Source: Sediminivirga luteola (GTDB lineage: Bacteria; Actinomycetota; Actinomycetes; Actinomycetales; Brevibacteriaceae). From it: 64,000 nt of DNA. The first letter of the stretch is position 1. Every line of letters starts with the position of its first letter. The position numbers were made by a program, and so were the translations under genes. The stretch spans positions 1-64,000 of the forward strand of contig NZ_BMFY01000019.1 of NCBI RefSeq assembly GCF_014639315.1. The letters run 5' to 3'. Below the pieces are notes generated by a model that had not been told where the DNA came from, searched no databases, and saw only the letters and a program-made list of their open reading frames with translations. This document shows positions 25,402-34,279 of the stretch, in pieces.

Positions 25402-26312
25402 CCGGAACCCATCGACTCGAGGCGAACGGGCTGACGCTCGGCTACCGGGACCGGATCGTCGTCGAGGGCCTCGACCTCGCGGTGCCGCCGGGGCGGATCA
25501 CGGCGGTCGTCGGCGCCAATGCCTGCGGCAAGTCGACGCTGCTGCGCTCCATGTCCAGACTGCTCGCGCCCCAGTCCGGCCAGGTGCTGCTGGACGGCCG
25601 GCAGATCCATTCCATGCCGGCCAAGGAGCTGGCCCGCACGCTCGGACTGCTGCCGCAATCGCCGCTGGCGCCGGAGGGCATCACCGTCGCCGATCTGGTC
25701 GGACGCGGCCGGCACCCGCATCAGCGGCTGCTCTCCCGCTGGCGGCAGGAGGACGATGCGGCCGTGGCGGCGGCGCTGGAGGCGACCGGGACGACGGAAC
25801 TGGCGGACCGGGCCATCGACGAACTCTCCGGCGGGCAGCGGCAGCGGGTGTGGATCGCGATGGTGCTCGCCCAGCAGACGGATCTGCTGCTGGATGAACC
25901 GACCACCTTCCTGGACGTCAACCACCAGGTGGAGGTGCTCGACCTGCTCACCGACCTCAACCGCGGCCGGGGCACGACCATCGTCATGGTCCTCCACGAC
26001 CTCAACCTCGCCGCCCGCTACGCGGACCACCTCGTCGCGATGGCCGCCGGCAGGGTGCACGCCGCCGGCGCCCCGGGCGAGGTGCTCACGGCCGGGGTCG
26101 TCCGGACCGTGTTCGGCCTGGAGAGCAGGATCGTCGCCGATCCCGTATCCGGCCGGCCCCTCGTCCTGCCGATCGGCCGGCATCATACGGAAGGCGCTGA
26201 CAGAGCAGGCGAGCACGGAGCGGCCGCAGGCATGAGGGAACGGGATGCGCTCCAAGGCGGTTACGCACGACAGCCGGAAGAGAGATCGTCTCCCGGGGAG
26301 CCGGAAGCGTGA
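25398..26312 (+). CDS. Iron-siderophore ABC transporter ATPase
   Basis: A 304-aa FecE/FepC-type ABC ATPase, starting at GTG and overlapping the previous stop. Walker A is GANACGKST (residues 39-47), the signature is LSGGQRQRV, Walker B is LLLDEPTT, and the switch His lies in VLHDLNLA. It energises ferric-siderophore uptake with the two upstream permeases. The last 40 or so residues are polar, low-complexity and not conserved in the family. An 8-bp-stem hairpin follows at 26331-26354. Confidence 0.9.
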   Translation: MTGTHRLEANGLTLGYRDRIVVEGLDLAVPPGRITAVVGANACGKSTLLRSMSRLLAPQSGQVLLDGRQIHSMPAKELARTLGLLPQSPLAPEGITVADLVGRGRHPHQRLLSRWRQEDDAAVAAALEATGTTELADRAIDELSGGQRQRVWIAMVLAQQTDLLLDEPTTFLDVNHQVEVLDLLTDLNRGRGTTIVMVLHDLNLAARYADHLVAMAAGRVHAAGAPGEVLTAGVVRTVFGLESRIVADPVSGRPLVLPIGRHHTEGADRAGEHGAAAGMRERDALQGGYARQPEERSSPGEPEA

Positions 26313-26330
26313 GACGCCTCCGGCACCTCT

Positions 26331-26354
26331 GCCTCCGGCACCCCGACCGGAGGC
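26331..26354. terminator. Hairpin after the siderophore operon
   Basis: Perfect 8-bp arms GCCTCCGG (26331-26338) and CCGGAGGC (26347-26354) around an 8-nt loop, 18 nt past the ATPase stop. No U tract follows. Confidence 0.45.
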
Positions 26355-26543
26355 CGCCCCGTGGAGCGCGTGGCCCGTTGGCCCCTCCGGTGCCCAGAGC
26401 GGTCGCCGGCGCGCTACCGCAAGCAGGACGACCACACTGCGGCTGTACTGACGGCGACGACGAAGCGGTGCGGTAACGGCGGCAACCGTGACGACGGCGG
26501 CAGCAGGGACGGACAGTGACAGGAACGATAGGAAGGACGACTG

Positions 26544-27182
26544 ATGGCCGATGGCCCATTCACGAGCGCGATGATCACCGACCCGGCGGTGCTGGAGGTG
26601 ATGACCGAGCTCTACGAGCGGGAACGGGTGATCGACTGGAGTTCCTACGACCATTCGCCGGACCCCTTCGATCACACGGCGACCGGCTTCTCGATCGCCC
26701 CGCAACAGGGCGACCAGCTCTACCTGCTCGCCCGCCACGGACGCGCGCGCACGGTCGTGGAGTTCGCCACCTCCCTGGGGTTCTCCACGCTGTTCCTGGC
26801 CGCGGCCGTACGGGACAACGGCGGCGGCACGGTGTACACCGCCGAGCTGGTGCCGGAGAAGGCGGCTCAGGCACAGCGGAACCTGGAACGGGCGGGACTG
26901 GGCGAGTACGTGCGGGTCCTCGTCGGGGACGCCAGGGAAACGCTCGCGGACGTTCCGGAGGAGATCGACCTGGTGTTGATCGACGGGTGGGTGCCCGACG
27001 TCTCTCTGGACGTGCTCCGGCTGCTCGAGCCCAAGCTGCGTTCCGGTGCCGTCGTGTTCAACGACAATCAAGAGCCCGGTTACCTGGCGCATGTACGCGA
27101 CGCCGCCAACGGCTACCGCAGCATGGCGCTGCTCTCGGACTCGGGCTACAAGCCCCGCAGCGAGGTCTCCGTGCGCCTCTGA
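26544..27182 (+). CDS. Class I SAM-dependent methyltransferase (O-methyltransferase-like)
   Basis: A 212-aa Rossmann-fold methyltransferase. The SAM-binding region is VVEFATSLGFSTLFLAAAV, and the second acidic strand is VYTAELVPEKAAQAQRNLE. LVLIDGWVP follows in the position of the metal-dependent O-methyltransferase motif. GGAAGGA precedes the ATG. It stands alone, 231 bp past the siderophore operon on the same strand. The substrate is not predictable; a small molecule is likelier than a macromolecule. Confidence 0.75.
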   Translation: MADGPFTSAMITDPAVLEVMTELYERERVIDWSSYDHSPDPFDHTATGFSIAPQQGDQLYLLARHGRARTVVEFATSLGFSTLFLAAAVRDNGGGTVYTAELVPEKAAQAQRNLERAGLGEYVRVLVGDARETLADVPEEIDLVLIDGWVPDVSLDVLRLLEPKLRSGAVVFNDNQEPGYLAHVRDAANGYRSMALLSDSGYKPRSEVSVRL

Positions 27183-27468
27183 GCCCGGGCCCGTGGGCTC
27201 CCCCGGGTGTGCGTCGTCGTCGGTGACGCTGCGGCGCCGCTGCCGGGCCGCCCTCCGCTGCCGGCTGGAGTGTCCACAGCATGCGGCGCCGGGCTGGCAC
27301 GGTCGCGGCTGGCCCGGAGGCGGCAGCGATGACATGACCGGGCGGGCCGTAGCGGGTGCGGGGAGGCCAGCGGCCGGGAGCACGTCACACGTATGGGGCG
27401 GGGAGCGGCGCCACCCCCGATGGCGGCAACCCTCGTCGCGCACGCGTGACCTCTGTCACAATGGCGGC

Positions 27469-29391
27469 ATGCGAGGACGCGAGACGGAATACGACGAAGT
27501 GATCCGGTCCTGGAGCGAGGACGCGGAGGCGTTCTGGCTGGACATGGCCAAAGGCGTCGACTGGCACACACCGCCCACCCGCGCGCTCGACGAGAGCCGG
27601 GCACCGATCTACCGCTGGTTCCCCGACGGTGAGCTCAACGTCTGCCAGAACGCCCTGGACCGGCACGTCGCCGCGGGCCACGGCGACCGGACGGCGCTGA
27701 TCTACGATTCACCCGTCACCCGGACCGTCGAGCGTTACAGCTATGCGGACCTGCTCACGCACGTCGCGCGTTTCGCCGGGGTGCTGCGGGACCAGGGCGT
27801 CGGCACCGGGGACCGGGTGGTGATCTACATGCCGATGATCCCGCAGGCGGTCATCGCCATGCTCGCCTGCGCGCGGCTGGGGGCGGTGCACTCGGTCGTG
27901 TTCGGCGGTTTCGCCGCCGCCGAGCTCGCGGTGCGCATCGACGATACGGCGCCCAAAGCCATCGTCAGCGCCTCCTGCGGCATCGAACGCGACCGCATCG
28001 TGGAGTACAAGCCGCTCCTGGACGCGGCCCTGCAGCAGAGCAGCCTCGCCCCGGAGACCGTCATCGTGGTGCAGCGGCCTCAGCACCGCTGCGCGCTCAT
28101 CGACGGCCGCGATCTGGACTACGACGCCCTGATGGCCGATCCGGGTCTCGTTCCGGCCGATCCGGTCCCGGTCAAGGCGACGGATCCGCTCTACGTCCTC
28201 TACACCTCCGGGACGACCGGCCGCCCCAAGGGGATCGTCCGCGACGCAGGCGGCCACGCGGTGACCCTGACCTGGTCCATCCCGCACCTGTTCGGGCTCG
28301 GCCCGGAGGACACCATCTTCACGGCCAGCGACGTCGGCTGGGTGGTGGGACACAGCTACATCGTCTACGCACCCCTGCTGGCAGGGATCACGAGCGTGCT
28401 GTACGAGGGCAAGCCGATCGGCACGCCGGATGCGGGCGCGTTCTGGCGGGTGGTCGCACAGCACGGCGTGAACGTGCTCTTCACTGCGCCCACGGCCATG
28501 CGGGTCATTCGCAAAGAAGATCCACAGGGCAAGCTCCTCGGCGAACATTCCCTCGCCTCCCTCGACGCCGTGTTCCTGGCGGGGGAGAGGCTCGACCCGG
28601 ACACATGGGAGTGGACGACCGCACGGCTCGCCGAGGCCACCGGACGCGATGTGCCCGTCGTGGACAACTGGTGGCAGACGGAGACCGGCTGGCCGATCGC
28701 CGCGAACCCGCTGGGACTGCACCGCTTCCCGGCCAAACCGGGCTCGCCGACCCTGCCGGTGCCCGGATACGACGTGCGGGTGCTGCAGGCCGACGGCACG
28801 GAAGCCCCACGCGGCACCGAAGGGGCGGTGGCGATCCGGCTGCCGATGCCCCCGGGCACCCTGGCCACCGTGTGGGGCGACGACGACCGGTTCGTCTCGT
28901 CCTATCTGTCGACGTTCCCCGGCTACTACCTCACCGGAGACGGCGGCATGATCGACGAGGACGGCTACGTCTACGTCCTGGGCCGGACCGACGACGTCAT
29001 CAATGTGGCCGGCCACCGGCTGAGCACCGGTGCGCTGGAAGCGGCCATCGCCTCCCACCCGGCCGTGGCCGAATGCGCCGTCATCGGCGTCAAGGACGAG
29101 GTGAAAGGGCAGACGCCCCGGGCGCTCGTCGTCGTCGGCGATGCGGCGGAAGTGGACCGGGACGAGTTGCGCCGGGAACTGGTGGCCCTGGTGCGAGCCG
29201 AGGTCGGGCCGGTCGCGGCGCTCAAGCAGGTGGACATCGTGGCGGCCCTGCCCAAGACCCGGTCCGGCAAGATCCTGCGTAAGACCATGAGGCAGATCGC
29301 CGATTCCCAGGAGGCGCCGGTGCCCTCCACGATCGAGGACCCCGCCGTGCTGGACACGGTGGCGCGTGTGCTGCGCCCGCAGGGTCCCTGA
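27469..29391 (+). CDS. prpE: Propionyl-CoA synthetase (acetyl-CoA synthetase family)
   Basis: A 640-aa AMP-forming acyl-CoA synthetase that activates propionate (or a similar short acid) with ATP and CoA. The AMP-binding loop is YTSGTTGRPKGIV. WWQTETGWPIAANP is the PrpE-type version of the A5 motif; acetate-specific enzymes usually have GG after the ETG. The C-terminal TRSGKILRK carries the lysine that is commonly acetylated to switch the enzyme off. The ATG at 27469 gives the standard family length; the open frame extends upstream without meaning. There is no clear ribosome-binding site. Acetate cannot be excluded as a substrate. Confidence 0.88.
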   Translation: MRGRETEYDEVIRSWSEDAEAFWLDMAKGVDWHTPPTRALDESRAPIYRWFPDGELNVCQNALDRHVAAGHGDRTALIYDSPVTRTVERYSYADLLTHVARFAGVLRDQGVGTGDRVVIYMPMIPQAVIAMLACARLGAVHSVVFGGFAAAELAVRIDDTAPKAIVSASCGIERDRIVEYKPLLDAALQQSSLAPETVIVVQRPQHRCALIDGRDLDYDALMADPGLVPADPVPVKATDPLYVLYTSGTTGRPKGIVRDAGGHAVTLTWSIPHLFGLGPEDTIFTASDVGWVVGHSYIVYAPLLAGITSVLYEGKPIGTPDAGAFWRVVAQHGVNVLFTAPTAMRVIRKEDPQGKLLGEHSLASLDAVFLAGERLDPDTWEWTTARLAEATGRDVPVVDNWWQTETGWPIAANPLGLHRFPAKPGSPTLPVPGYDVRVLQADGTEAPRGTEGAVAIRLPMPPGTLATVWGDDDRFVSSYLSTFPGYYLTGDGGMIDEDGYVYVLGRTDDVINVAGHRLSTGALEAAIASHPAVAECAVIGVKDEVKGQTPRALVVVGDAAEVDRDELRRELVALVRAEVGPVAALKQVDIVAALPKTRSGKILRKTMRQIADSQEAPVPSTIEDPAVLDTVARVLRPQGP

Positions 29392-29416
29392 ACGGTCCGG
29401 ATGACGACGCGCCGGT

Positions 29417-29452
29417 GATAATTGTTACCGGTATCCAGATTGGTCCTATGCT
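29417..29452 (+). promoter_or_regulatory. Operator and leaderless promoter of the ArsR-family gene
   Basis: The dyad GATAATTGTTACCGGTATC (29417-29435) has matching ends GATA/TATC and centre GT/AC. It overlaps a candidate -35 TTGTTA (29422-29427). TATGCT (29447-29452) lies 7 bp before the ATG at 29459, so the transcript would be leaderless. The site is suited to autorepression by the encoded ArsR protein. Confidence 0.55.
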
Positions 29453-29458
29453 GAGGGC

Positions 29459-29794
29459 ATGCACGATCCGATCGCCCTCCACCGCACCGCCGAGCTGTTC
29501 AAGGCGCTGGCCACGCCCTCGCGCCTGCAGATCCTGCTCGTCCTGTCACAGGGGCCGGCGACCGTCAGTGCCGTGGTCGAGCAGACCGGCCTGTCCCAGC
29601 CGCTGGTCTCCCAGCACCTGAAGCTGCTGCGCGGCCTGGATCTGGTCAAGGTGGAGAGGCGGGGCCGCAGCGCGGTCTACTCCCTGAGCGACGCGCACGT
29701 CGCCCACGTGATCGACGACGCCATGGCGCACACGCAGGAGGAGACTCCCCACCACGGCGACGGCACCGGCCAGGACTCGGGCGCCGCCAGCTGA
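29459..29794 (+). CDS. ArsR/SmtB-family zinc-type repressor (alpha-5 site)
   Basis: A 111-aa winged-helix repressor. The DNA-binding helix lies in TGLSQPLVSQHLKLLRGLDL. The C-terminal helix carries Asp78, His80, His91 and Glu94, the DxHx10HxxE pattern of the alpha-5 metal site that senses zinc or cobalt in SmtB and CzrA. No cysteine pair of the arsenic or cadmium type is present. It is not next to an obvious zinc exporter; possible targets include itself and other loci. The His/Asp-rich tail (HHGDGTGQD) is probably disordered. Metal identity is inferred from the ligand pattern. Confidence 0.85.
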   Translation: MHDPIALHRTAELFKALATPSRLQILLVLSQGPATVSAVVEQTGLSQPLVSQHLKLLRGLDLVKVERRGRSAVYSLSDAHVAHVIDDAMAHTQEETPHHGDGTGQDSGAAS

Positions 29795-29939
29795 TCTGCC
29801 ATCCTCGCTGCCGAGGAGATCGCACAGAACACCACGCTTTTGCCAGCGCACCACCATAGTGCCGAAACCACACCGTAGTGCCGAAACCACACCGTAGACG
29901 GTGGTGTTTCGGCACTACGGTGGTGTTTTCCGCCTAGGG
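29795..29939. other. Short intergenic region up to the transposon left end
   Basis: No coding potential. It carries the duplicated and inverted 19-mer repeat listed separately at 29857-29925, then the CCTAGGG that abuts the transposon terminal repeat. Confidence 0.6.
29857..29925. repeat. Tandem 19-mer plus inverted copy (hairpin-forming)
   Basis: TAGTGCCGAAACCACACCG occurs twice head to tail (29857-29875 and 29876-29894). A nearly complementary copy, CGGTGGTGTTTCGGCACTA, follows at 29899-29917, with a second start of it at 29918. Either forward copy can pair with the inverted one. It lies between convergent genes, so it may act as a two-way terminator, but the duplication is unusual for one. 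Confidence 0.75.
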
Positions 29940-30112
29940 TGTGAGTTTTAGTTTCGATTGGCGGTCTTTTGTGATTTTTGTTGGCGGTGCTCTCGGGCTA
30001 GGAGTCCAGGCGACAAGAACCAACCGGTACAGGTGCCCTGTGCACCTGTACCGGTCGCGCCGCCCGGGTCTTCGCTGGCAGCCGTTGCACCGGCGAGGCC
30101 CTTTGTGCTCCC

Positions 30113-30709
30113 TTACAAGCCGAATGCGCCACCCTCGACGAGGATGAATACTCCAAGACCGATCAAGACGATCGGGAACAGGACGTGCTCCCATCGTTCG
30201 AGCAGCTCGGCGATCGGCCGGCGAGTCGCGACGAACTTGGACATCACGACGAGGACCGCGACGAGCGCGAGGAACACGACGCAGTACGCGATGACGGCGG
30301 CCGGCCCCACGCTGAGGAAGACCGGAACGTAGACGCCGATGTTGTCCCCGCCGTTGGCGAAGGTGACAGCGGCGACGGTCAACACGCCGACATTCTTGCC
30401 TTCGATCTTCGCCTCATCATCATCGTCGTCTCCGCGCCACGCTTGCCATGCCGCCCAGATGCCGAGGAACAACGGGATGAGCCCGAAGTAGGGAATGGCA
30501 TCCGGGGGCAGGAATGCATCCGCCCCCAGCGTGACGAGCACGGCGGCGGCCAGGATGCCGCCGAACCCGAGATACTGACCGGCCAAGATCCGGGCCGTTG
30601 TGCCCCGCTGGCCCGCCCCGCGGGCGAAGAACAACGAGAGCACGATGATGTCGTCGATGTTGGTGACGATGAACAGGCCGATCGCCTGCAACACCGATGA
30701 CAGGATCAT
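30113..30709 (-). CDS. cadD: Cadmium resistance transporter CadD
   Basis: A 198-aa membrane protein of the CadD family, with about five to six helices and the family segments FIVTNIDDIIVLSLFF and TFANGGDNIGVYVPVF, whose acidic residues probably handle the metal. A cytoplasmic loop has five consecutive Asp residues. It confers cadmium resistance, presumably by export. The ATG at 30709 overlaps the cmtR stop (ATGA); the longer open frame would read back into cmtR. Co-transcription with cmtR makes it metal-inducible. Confidence 0.88.
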   Translation of the reverse strand: MILSSVLQAIGLFIVTNIDDIIVLSLFFARGAGQRGTTARILAGQYLGFGGILAAAVLVTLGADAFLPPDAIPYFGLIPLFLGIWAAWQAWRGDDDDDEAKIEGKNVGVLTVAAVTFANGGDNIGVYVPVFLSVGPAAVIAYCVVFLALVAVLVVMSKFVATRRPIAELLERWEHVLFPIVLIGLGVFILVEGGAFGL

Positions 30710-31065
30710 GCGCCAGCCCCTGCCTCGCAGCACCCCGGAACCGAGCACGCAGGATCGATGCACGGCGCGCTTTCGTCGACCGCGAGGGTGACATCGACCA
30801 GAGCGGTGAGAGCTGCCGCCAGATGCGGGTCAGCGATCTCGTACCGGGTCTGGCGCCCCTCGGGTTCAGCAACGACGATCCCGCACTCCCGCAGGCATGT
30901 CAGATGGTTCGACACATTCGGGCGAGTCAGTCCCAGGTCGCGGGCGAGCGTGGCGGGATAGCACGGCCCCTCCAGCAACTGCATCAGAATGCGCGAACGC
31001 GTGGGATCGGCCATGGCTCTGCCGAGCCGGTGCATCACATCTAGGCGAGAAGTAAGAGTCAGCAT
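30706..31065 (-). CDS. cmtR: CmtR-type Cd/Pb-sensing ArsR repressor
   Basis: A 119-aa ArsR-family repressor. LTCLRECG provides Cys57 and Cys61, and Cys102 lies in SAPCIDPAC; these are the same residue numbers as the three Cd/Pb ligands of mycobacterial CmtR. Three further cysteines (107, 112, 113) enrich the tail. Metal binding should release DNA and derepress cadD, which overlaps by 4 nt. A -10-like TATAGT (31078-31073) sits 7 bp before the ATG, so the message is probably leaderless, and the direct repeat GCTGAAC around it may be part of the operator. Confidence 0.92.
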   Translation of the reverse strand: MLTLTSRLDVMHRLGRAMADPTRSRILMQLLEGPCYPATLARDLGLTRPNVSNHLTCLRECGIVVAEPEGRQTRYEIADPHLAAALTALVDVTLAVDESAPCIDPACSVPGCCEAGAGA

Positions 31066-31483
31066 TCGCTGAACTATACAGTATGGGCTGAACCGCGAGG
31101 AAAAGGGCCCCGCAGCCCAGTGGCTTCCAGACGAGACGGGACGTCAAATGGGATTTACCCGTTCTGCAGAAGTGTTCGATGAGATGGTGTGAGGTCATCA
31201 GATGTGTCCAACAGCCGTCGGTGTCGTTCTTAGAAGCGGACTGCACGAATGTCAGAAGTCGGCTTCCCTGGCTCAGTTTTGGAAGCGGCGGCATTGGTAG
31301 ATCGAGATCTCCTAACTGACATTTGCGCCTCAGAATGCTACAGCTTTGTGAGACATCAAATCCGTGGTCCTATGAAGCATGCCTTCCGCGCCGTTGTGCT
31401 CTCGCGTTCGCCTCGGAAAGTCGTCTCACTGGAAACCGTCTCGGTGCCGTGCTTTCTAGGGGTTTGTGAGTCATGCTTGAGAG
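31066..31483. other. Non-coding region between cmtR and the resolvase: internal transposon end and candidate res
   Basis: No coding frame is convincing. Three related motifs are spaced along it from 31222: TTAGAAGCGGACTGCACGA, TCAGAAGTCGGCTTCCCTG and TTTGGAAGCGGCGGCATTG; the first is preceded by TGTCGTTC. The sequence from 31222 resembles the outer inverted repeat of Tn402/class 1 integrons as I remember it. Nearer the resolvase, TTTGTGAGACAT and TTTGTGAGTCAT form direct repeats, and AATGTCAG/CTGACATT an inverted pair, which could be resolvase sites. Confidence 0.5.
31222..31290 (+). repeat. Tn402-like transposon end with three TniA-type repeats
   Basis: Begins TGTCGTTCTTAGAAG and continues GCGGACTGCACGA. 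Compared from memory with the Tn402/integron IRi (TGTCATTTTCAGAAGACGAC then TGCACCA), about 20 of 27 positions agree. Two more AGAAG/GGAAG repeats follow at roughly 20-30-bp intervals. No matching partner was found downstream of TniB. Confidence 0.5.
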
Positions 31484-32086
31484 ATGAGGTTGTTGGGATA
31501 CACGCGGGTGAGCACCGCCGGTCAAGACGCGCAGTTGCAAGTGGACGCGCTGGTCGGTGCCGGAGTGCAGAAGCGAGATGTGTTCTCCGATGTGACCTCG
31601 GGCAGCAGGACCGCAGCGGAGCGTCCCGGCATGAAGCGCCTCCTCGACTACGCCCAGGACGGTGACACCGTGGTGGTGTGGCGGATCGACCGGCTCGGTC
31701 GGTCCCTGATCGATGTCCTCAACACCGTCAACCTGCTGCGCGAGCGAGGGGTGAAGATCCGGTCGATCTCGGACAGCATCGATCCGGAGACCTCGTCGGG
31801 CAGGATGATGCTCGGGATGCTCGCCACCCTGGCCGAGTACGAGCGCGAGCTGATCACCGAAAGAGTCAATGCCGGTATCGCCGCGGCGAAGCAGAACGGC
31901 ACCCGTTTCGGTCGACCTCCGGTCGACCCGGACGTGATCGCGGAGAAACTCGTGATCGCCGAAGACGCTCGTGCGAAAGGACGGACCGCCGAAGCCGCCG
32001 CCCGCTTGGTCGGCTGGTCCCGCGCGACGCTCTATCGCCACCAGCAGGCCGCCCGCGTTCGCGACGCGGTGTCCGAACAGGTGTGA
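31484..32086 (+). CDS. Serine recombinase (TniR-type resolvase)
   Basis: A 200-aa resolvase/invertase family protein. The catalytic serine is Ser10 in LGYTRVSTAGQD; IDRLGRSLID and the long E helix after TLAEYERELITERV follow. The C-terminal helix-turn-helix (AARLVGWSRATLYRHQQ) binds DNA. It would resolve cointegrates formed by the transposase. The next gene begins 1 nt after its stop, so the three Tni genes form an operon. Confidence 0.92.
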   Translation: MRLLGYTRVSTAGQDAQLQVDALVGAGVQKRDVFSDVTSGSRTAAERPGMKRLLDYAQDGDTVVVWRIDRLGRSLIDVLNTVNLLRERGVKIRSISDSIDPETSSGRMMLGMLATLAEYERELITERVNAGIAAAKQNGTRFGRPPVDPDVIAEKLVIAEDARAKGRTAEAAARLVGWSRATLYRHQQAARVRDAVSEQV

Positions 32087-32087
32087 G

Positions 32088-33470
32088 ATGGACGGGCTGG
32101 ACCGGTGGAGGATCCTTCGACTGCACGTCGAGGACGACATCCCGCTGACAGCCCTGGCCAGGGAGACCGGCACCGCCCTGCGCACCCTGGAACGCTGGCA
32201 CCACCTCTACAAGTCCGGTGGTATCGCCGCCCTCGAACCACAGCGTCGGACAGACGCAGGCACCCGGCGTACACCGACCGAACTCGTCGCATTCGTCGAG
32301 CGCCTCGCGCTGACCCGCCCCCGTCCGAGCATCGCCGCGCTGCACCGGCTCACGGTCGCCGAAGCTGAACGCTTGGACCATCCAGCTCCAAGCTACGCGA
32401 CAGTGCGCAACATCGTCGGCGCGCTGGATCCAGCGCTGGTGACACTCGCGCTGGACGGGCCGACTGCCTACCGCGATCGCCACGAACTCGTGTTCCGTCA
32501 CCGCGCCGAGCGACCGAACGCGACCTGGCAGGCCGACCACACCGAACTCGACATCCTCATCACCGGCGCGAACAGCACACCGGAGCGGCCCTGGTTGACC
32601 ACCGTGATCGACGACTACTCCCGCGCGATCTGCGGGTACATGGTCTTCACCGGCGCTCCCTCGGCGATGAACACGGCACTGGCGCTGCGGCAGGCGATCT
32701 GGCGCAAGGAAGAGCCCGCGTGGGCGATGTGCGGCATCCCCGATGTCCTCCACATCGACCACGGCAGCGACTTCACCAGCCACCATCTCGAATACACCGC
32801 CGCCGCCCTGAAGATCCGGATGATCTTCTCCACCATCGGCCGCCCGCAGGGCCGGGGGAAGATCGAACGCTTCTTCGGCACACTGAACACCGAGCTCCTC
32901 TCCACCCTGCCCGGCTACCTCGCAGCCGGGACGAAGCCGAAACCATCGCTGGATCTTGCTGCTCTTGATCAGGCGATCGGCGGGTTCATCACGGTATACA
33001 ACGAGCGAACCCATCGAGAGATCGGGACGAGCCCGAAAACGGCCTGGATCGCAGACGGGTGGCTGCCGCGCATGCCCGAGACTCTCGACGAACTCGACGG
33101 ACTGCTGCTGACGGTGCCCAAACATCGCACGGTCCAGCGCGACGGCATCCACTTCCAAGGCCAGCGCTACCTCTCACCGACCCTGGCGCCGTTCGTCGGC
33201 CACCCGGTCACGATCCGCTACGACCCGCGCGATGTCTCCGAGATCCGCGTCTACGACCACGACACCTTCGTCTGCGTCGCCATCGACGAGGCACACCCGA
33301 ACCAGCGGCTGAGCCTGCGCGAGATCGAGACCGCACGCCGGGCCCGCCGCCGGCAACTGCGCAAGGACCTCAACGACCGCATCCCCCGCATCGCCGCCCG
33401 CGAAAAACCCCGCACCACCGCACCTGCCATCCGGCGGTCGAAGCTGCGCACCTACGAAGAGGATGAATGA
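32088..33470 (+). CDS. tniA: TniA-like DDE transposase (Mu/Tn7/Tn402 superfamily)
   Basis: A 460-aa transposase. Order: an N-terminal helix-turn-helix region (LTALARETGTALRTLERWH), an rve catalytic core with Asp150 (TWQADHTELD), Asp224 (LHIDHGSDF) and Glu260 (GRGKIERFFG), giving a D-35-E spacing, then a beta-barrel Mu-transposase C-terminal domain and a basic tail. It cuts and joins the transposon ends. The ATG at 32088 lies 1 nt past the resolvase stop, and the end overlaps tniB. It is shorter than the proteobacterial TniA proteins. Confidence 0.9.
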   Translation: MDGLDRWRILRLHVEDDIPLTALARETGTALRTLERWHHLYKSGGIAALEPQRRTDAGTRRTPTELVAFVERLALTRPRPSIAALHRLTVAEAERLDHPAPSYATVRNIVGALDPALVTLALDGPTAYRDRHELVFRHRAERPNATWQADHTELDILITGANSTPERPWLTTVIDDYSRAICGYMVFTGAPSAMNTALALRQAIWRKEEPAWAMCGIPDVLHIDHGSDFTSHHLEYTAAALKIRMIFSTIGRPQGRGKIERFFGTLNTELLSTLPGYLAAGTKPKPSLDLAALDQAIGGFITVYNERTHREIGTSPKTAWIADGWLPRMPETLDELDGLLLTVPKHRTVQRDGIHFQGQRYLSPTLAPFVGHPVTIRYDPRDVSEIRVYDHDTFVCVAIDEAHPNQRLSLREIETARRARRRQLRKDLNDRIPRIAAREKPRTTAPAIRRSKLRTYEEDE

Positions 33471-34279
33471 TGACCAAGGACTTCATCGTCACCAAGGAAC
33501 ACCGCCGCTTCATCGAATTCGCCACCGCCGTGCGCAAAGAACACACGATCGGCATCTGTCACGGCGACGCCGGAGTCGGCAAGACCCTATCGGCCCGCCG
33601 CTACGCCCACTGGGACACTCTGGAGCCCTTCATTACCGAATGGGGTCCCCGCACCGACGACGACGCAAAACACTATGCCGCCGCCAATCGCACCCGCACC
33701 GTGTTCTACACCCCGGAGGTCCTGCCTCGGCACAGACAACTCATGCGCGAGATCGAGCACTTCCAAATCAGGCTCGGGAGCTGCGTCGACGAACACCAGC
33801 GCAGTATCGGCAAAGTCACCGGCGCCCACGTTGGCGACATCACCAGGTGGGTCGAGCTGCTGATCATCGACGAGGCCGAGCGCCTGACCCCGACCGCGCT
33901 CGAACTGCTCCGCGATCACCACGACCGCCACCAGTTGGCGATCATCCTGATCGGCATGCCCGGCATTGACCAGCGCTTCCGTCACTACCCCCAGCTGTAC
34001 TCCCGACTCGGGTTCTCACACCGCTACCGGGCACTGGGCCGCGAGGAACTGCTGTTCGTCCTCGACCGACACTGGAAACGCCTCGGGCGCACCCTCGACC
34101 CCGATGACTTCACCGACGCACAAGCCATCGCCGCGATCGAGCGCATCACGCGCGGCAACTTCCGGCTTCTCGAACGCCTCTTCCCTCAAATCACACGGGT
34201 ACTCAAGATCAACCAACTCGAGACCATCACCGACGACGTCATCGAAGCAGCCGCCAGCATCCTCGTCATCGGCAACTAA
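33467..34279 (+). CDS. tniB: TniB-like AAA+ transposition ATPase
   Basis: A 270-aa AAA+ ATPase of the TniB/TnsC group. Walker A is GDAGVGKT (residues 33-40) and Walker B is LLIIDEAERL. A sensor-1-like segment, QLAIILIGMPG, follows. These proteins choose the target and activate the DDE transposase. The start overlaps the tniA stop; a second ATG is at 33470. No TniQ-like third protein follows, unlike in Tn5053, so this is a reduced three-gene set. Confidence 0.88.
   Translation: MMTKDFIVTKEHRRFIEFATAVRKEHTIGICHGDAGVGKTLSARRYAHWDTLEPFITEWGPRTDDDAKHYAAANRTRTVFYTPEVLPRHRQLMREIEHFQIRLGSCVDEHQRSIGKVTGAHVGDITRWVELLIIDEAERLTPTALELLRDHHDRHQLAIILIGMPGIDQRFRHYPQLYSRLGFSHRYRALGREELLFVLDRHWKRLGRTLDPDDFTDAQAIAAIERITRGNFRLLERLFPQITRVLKINQLETITDDVIEAAASILVIGN

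Noticed and set aside
31249-31665. A 138-aa open frame upstream of and overlapping the resolvase
   Set aside because: No ribosome-binding site, no family resemblance, and it covers the repeat-rich transposon end and res-like region.
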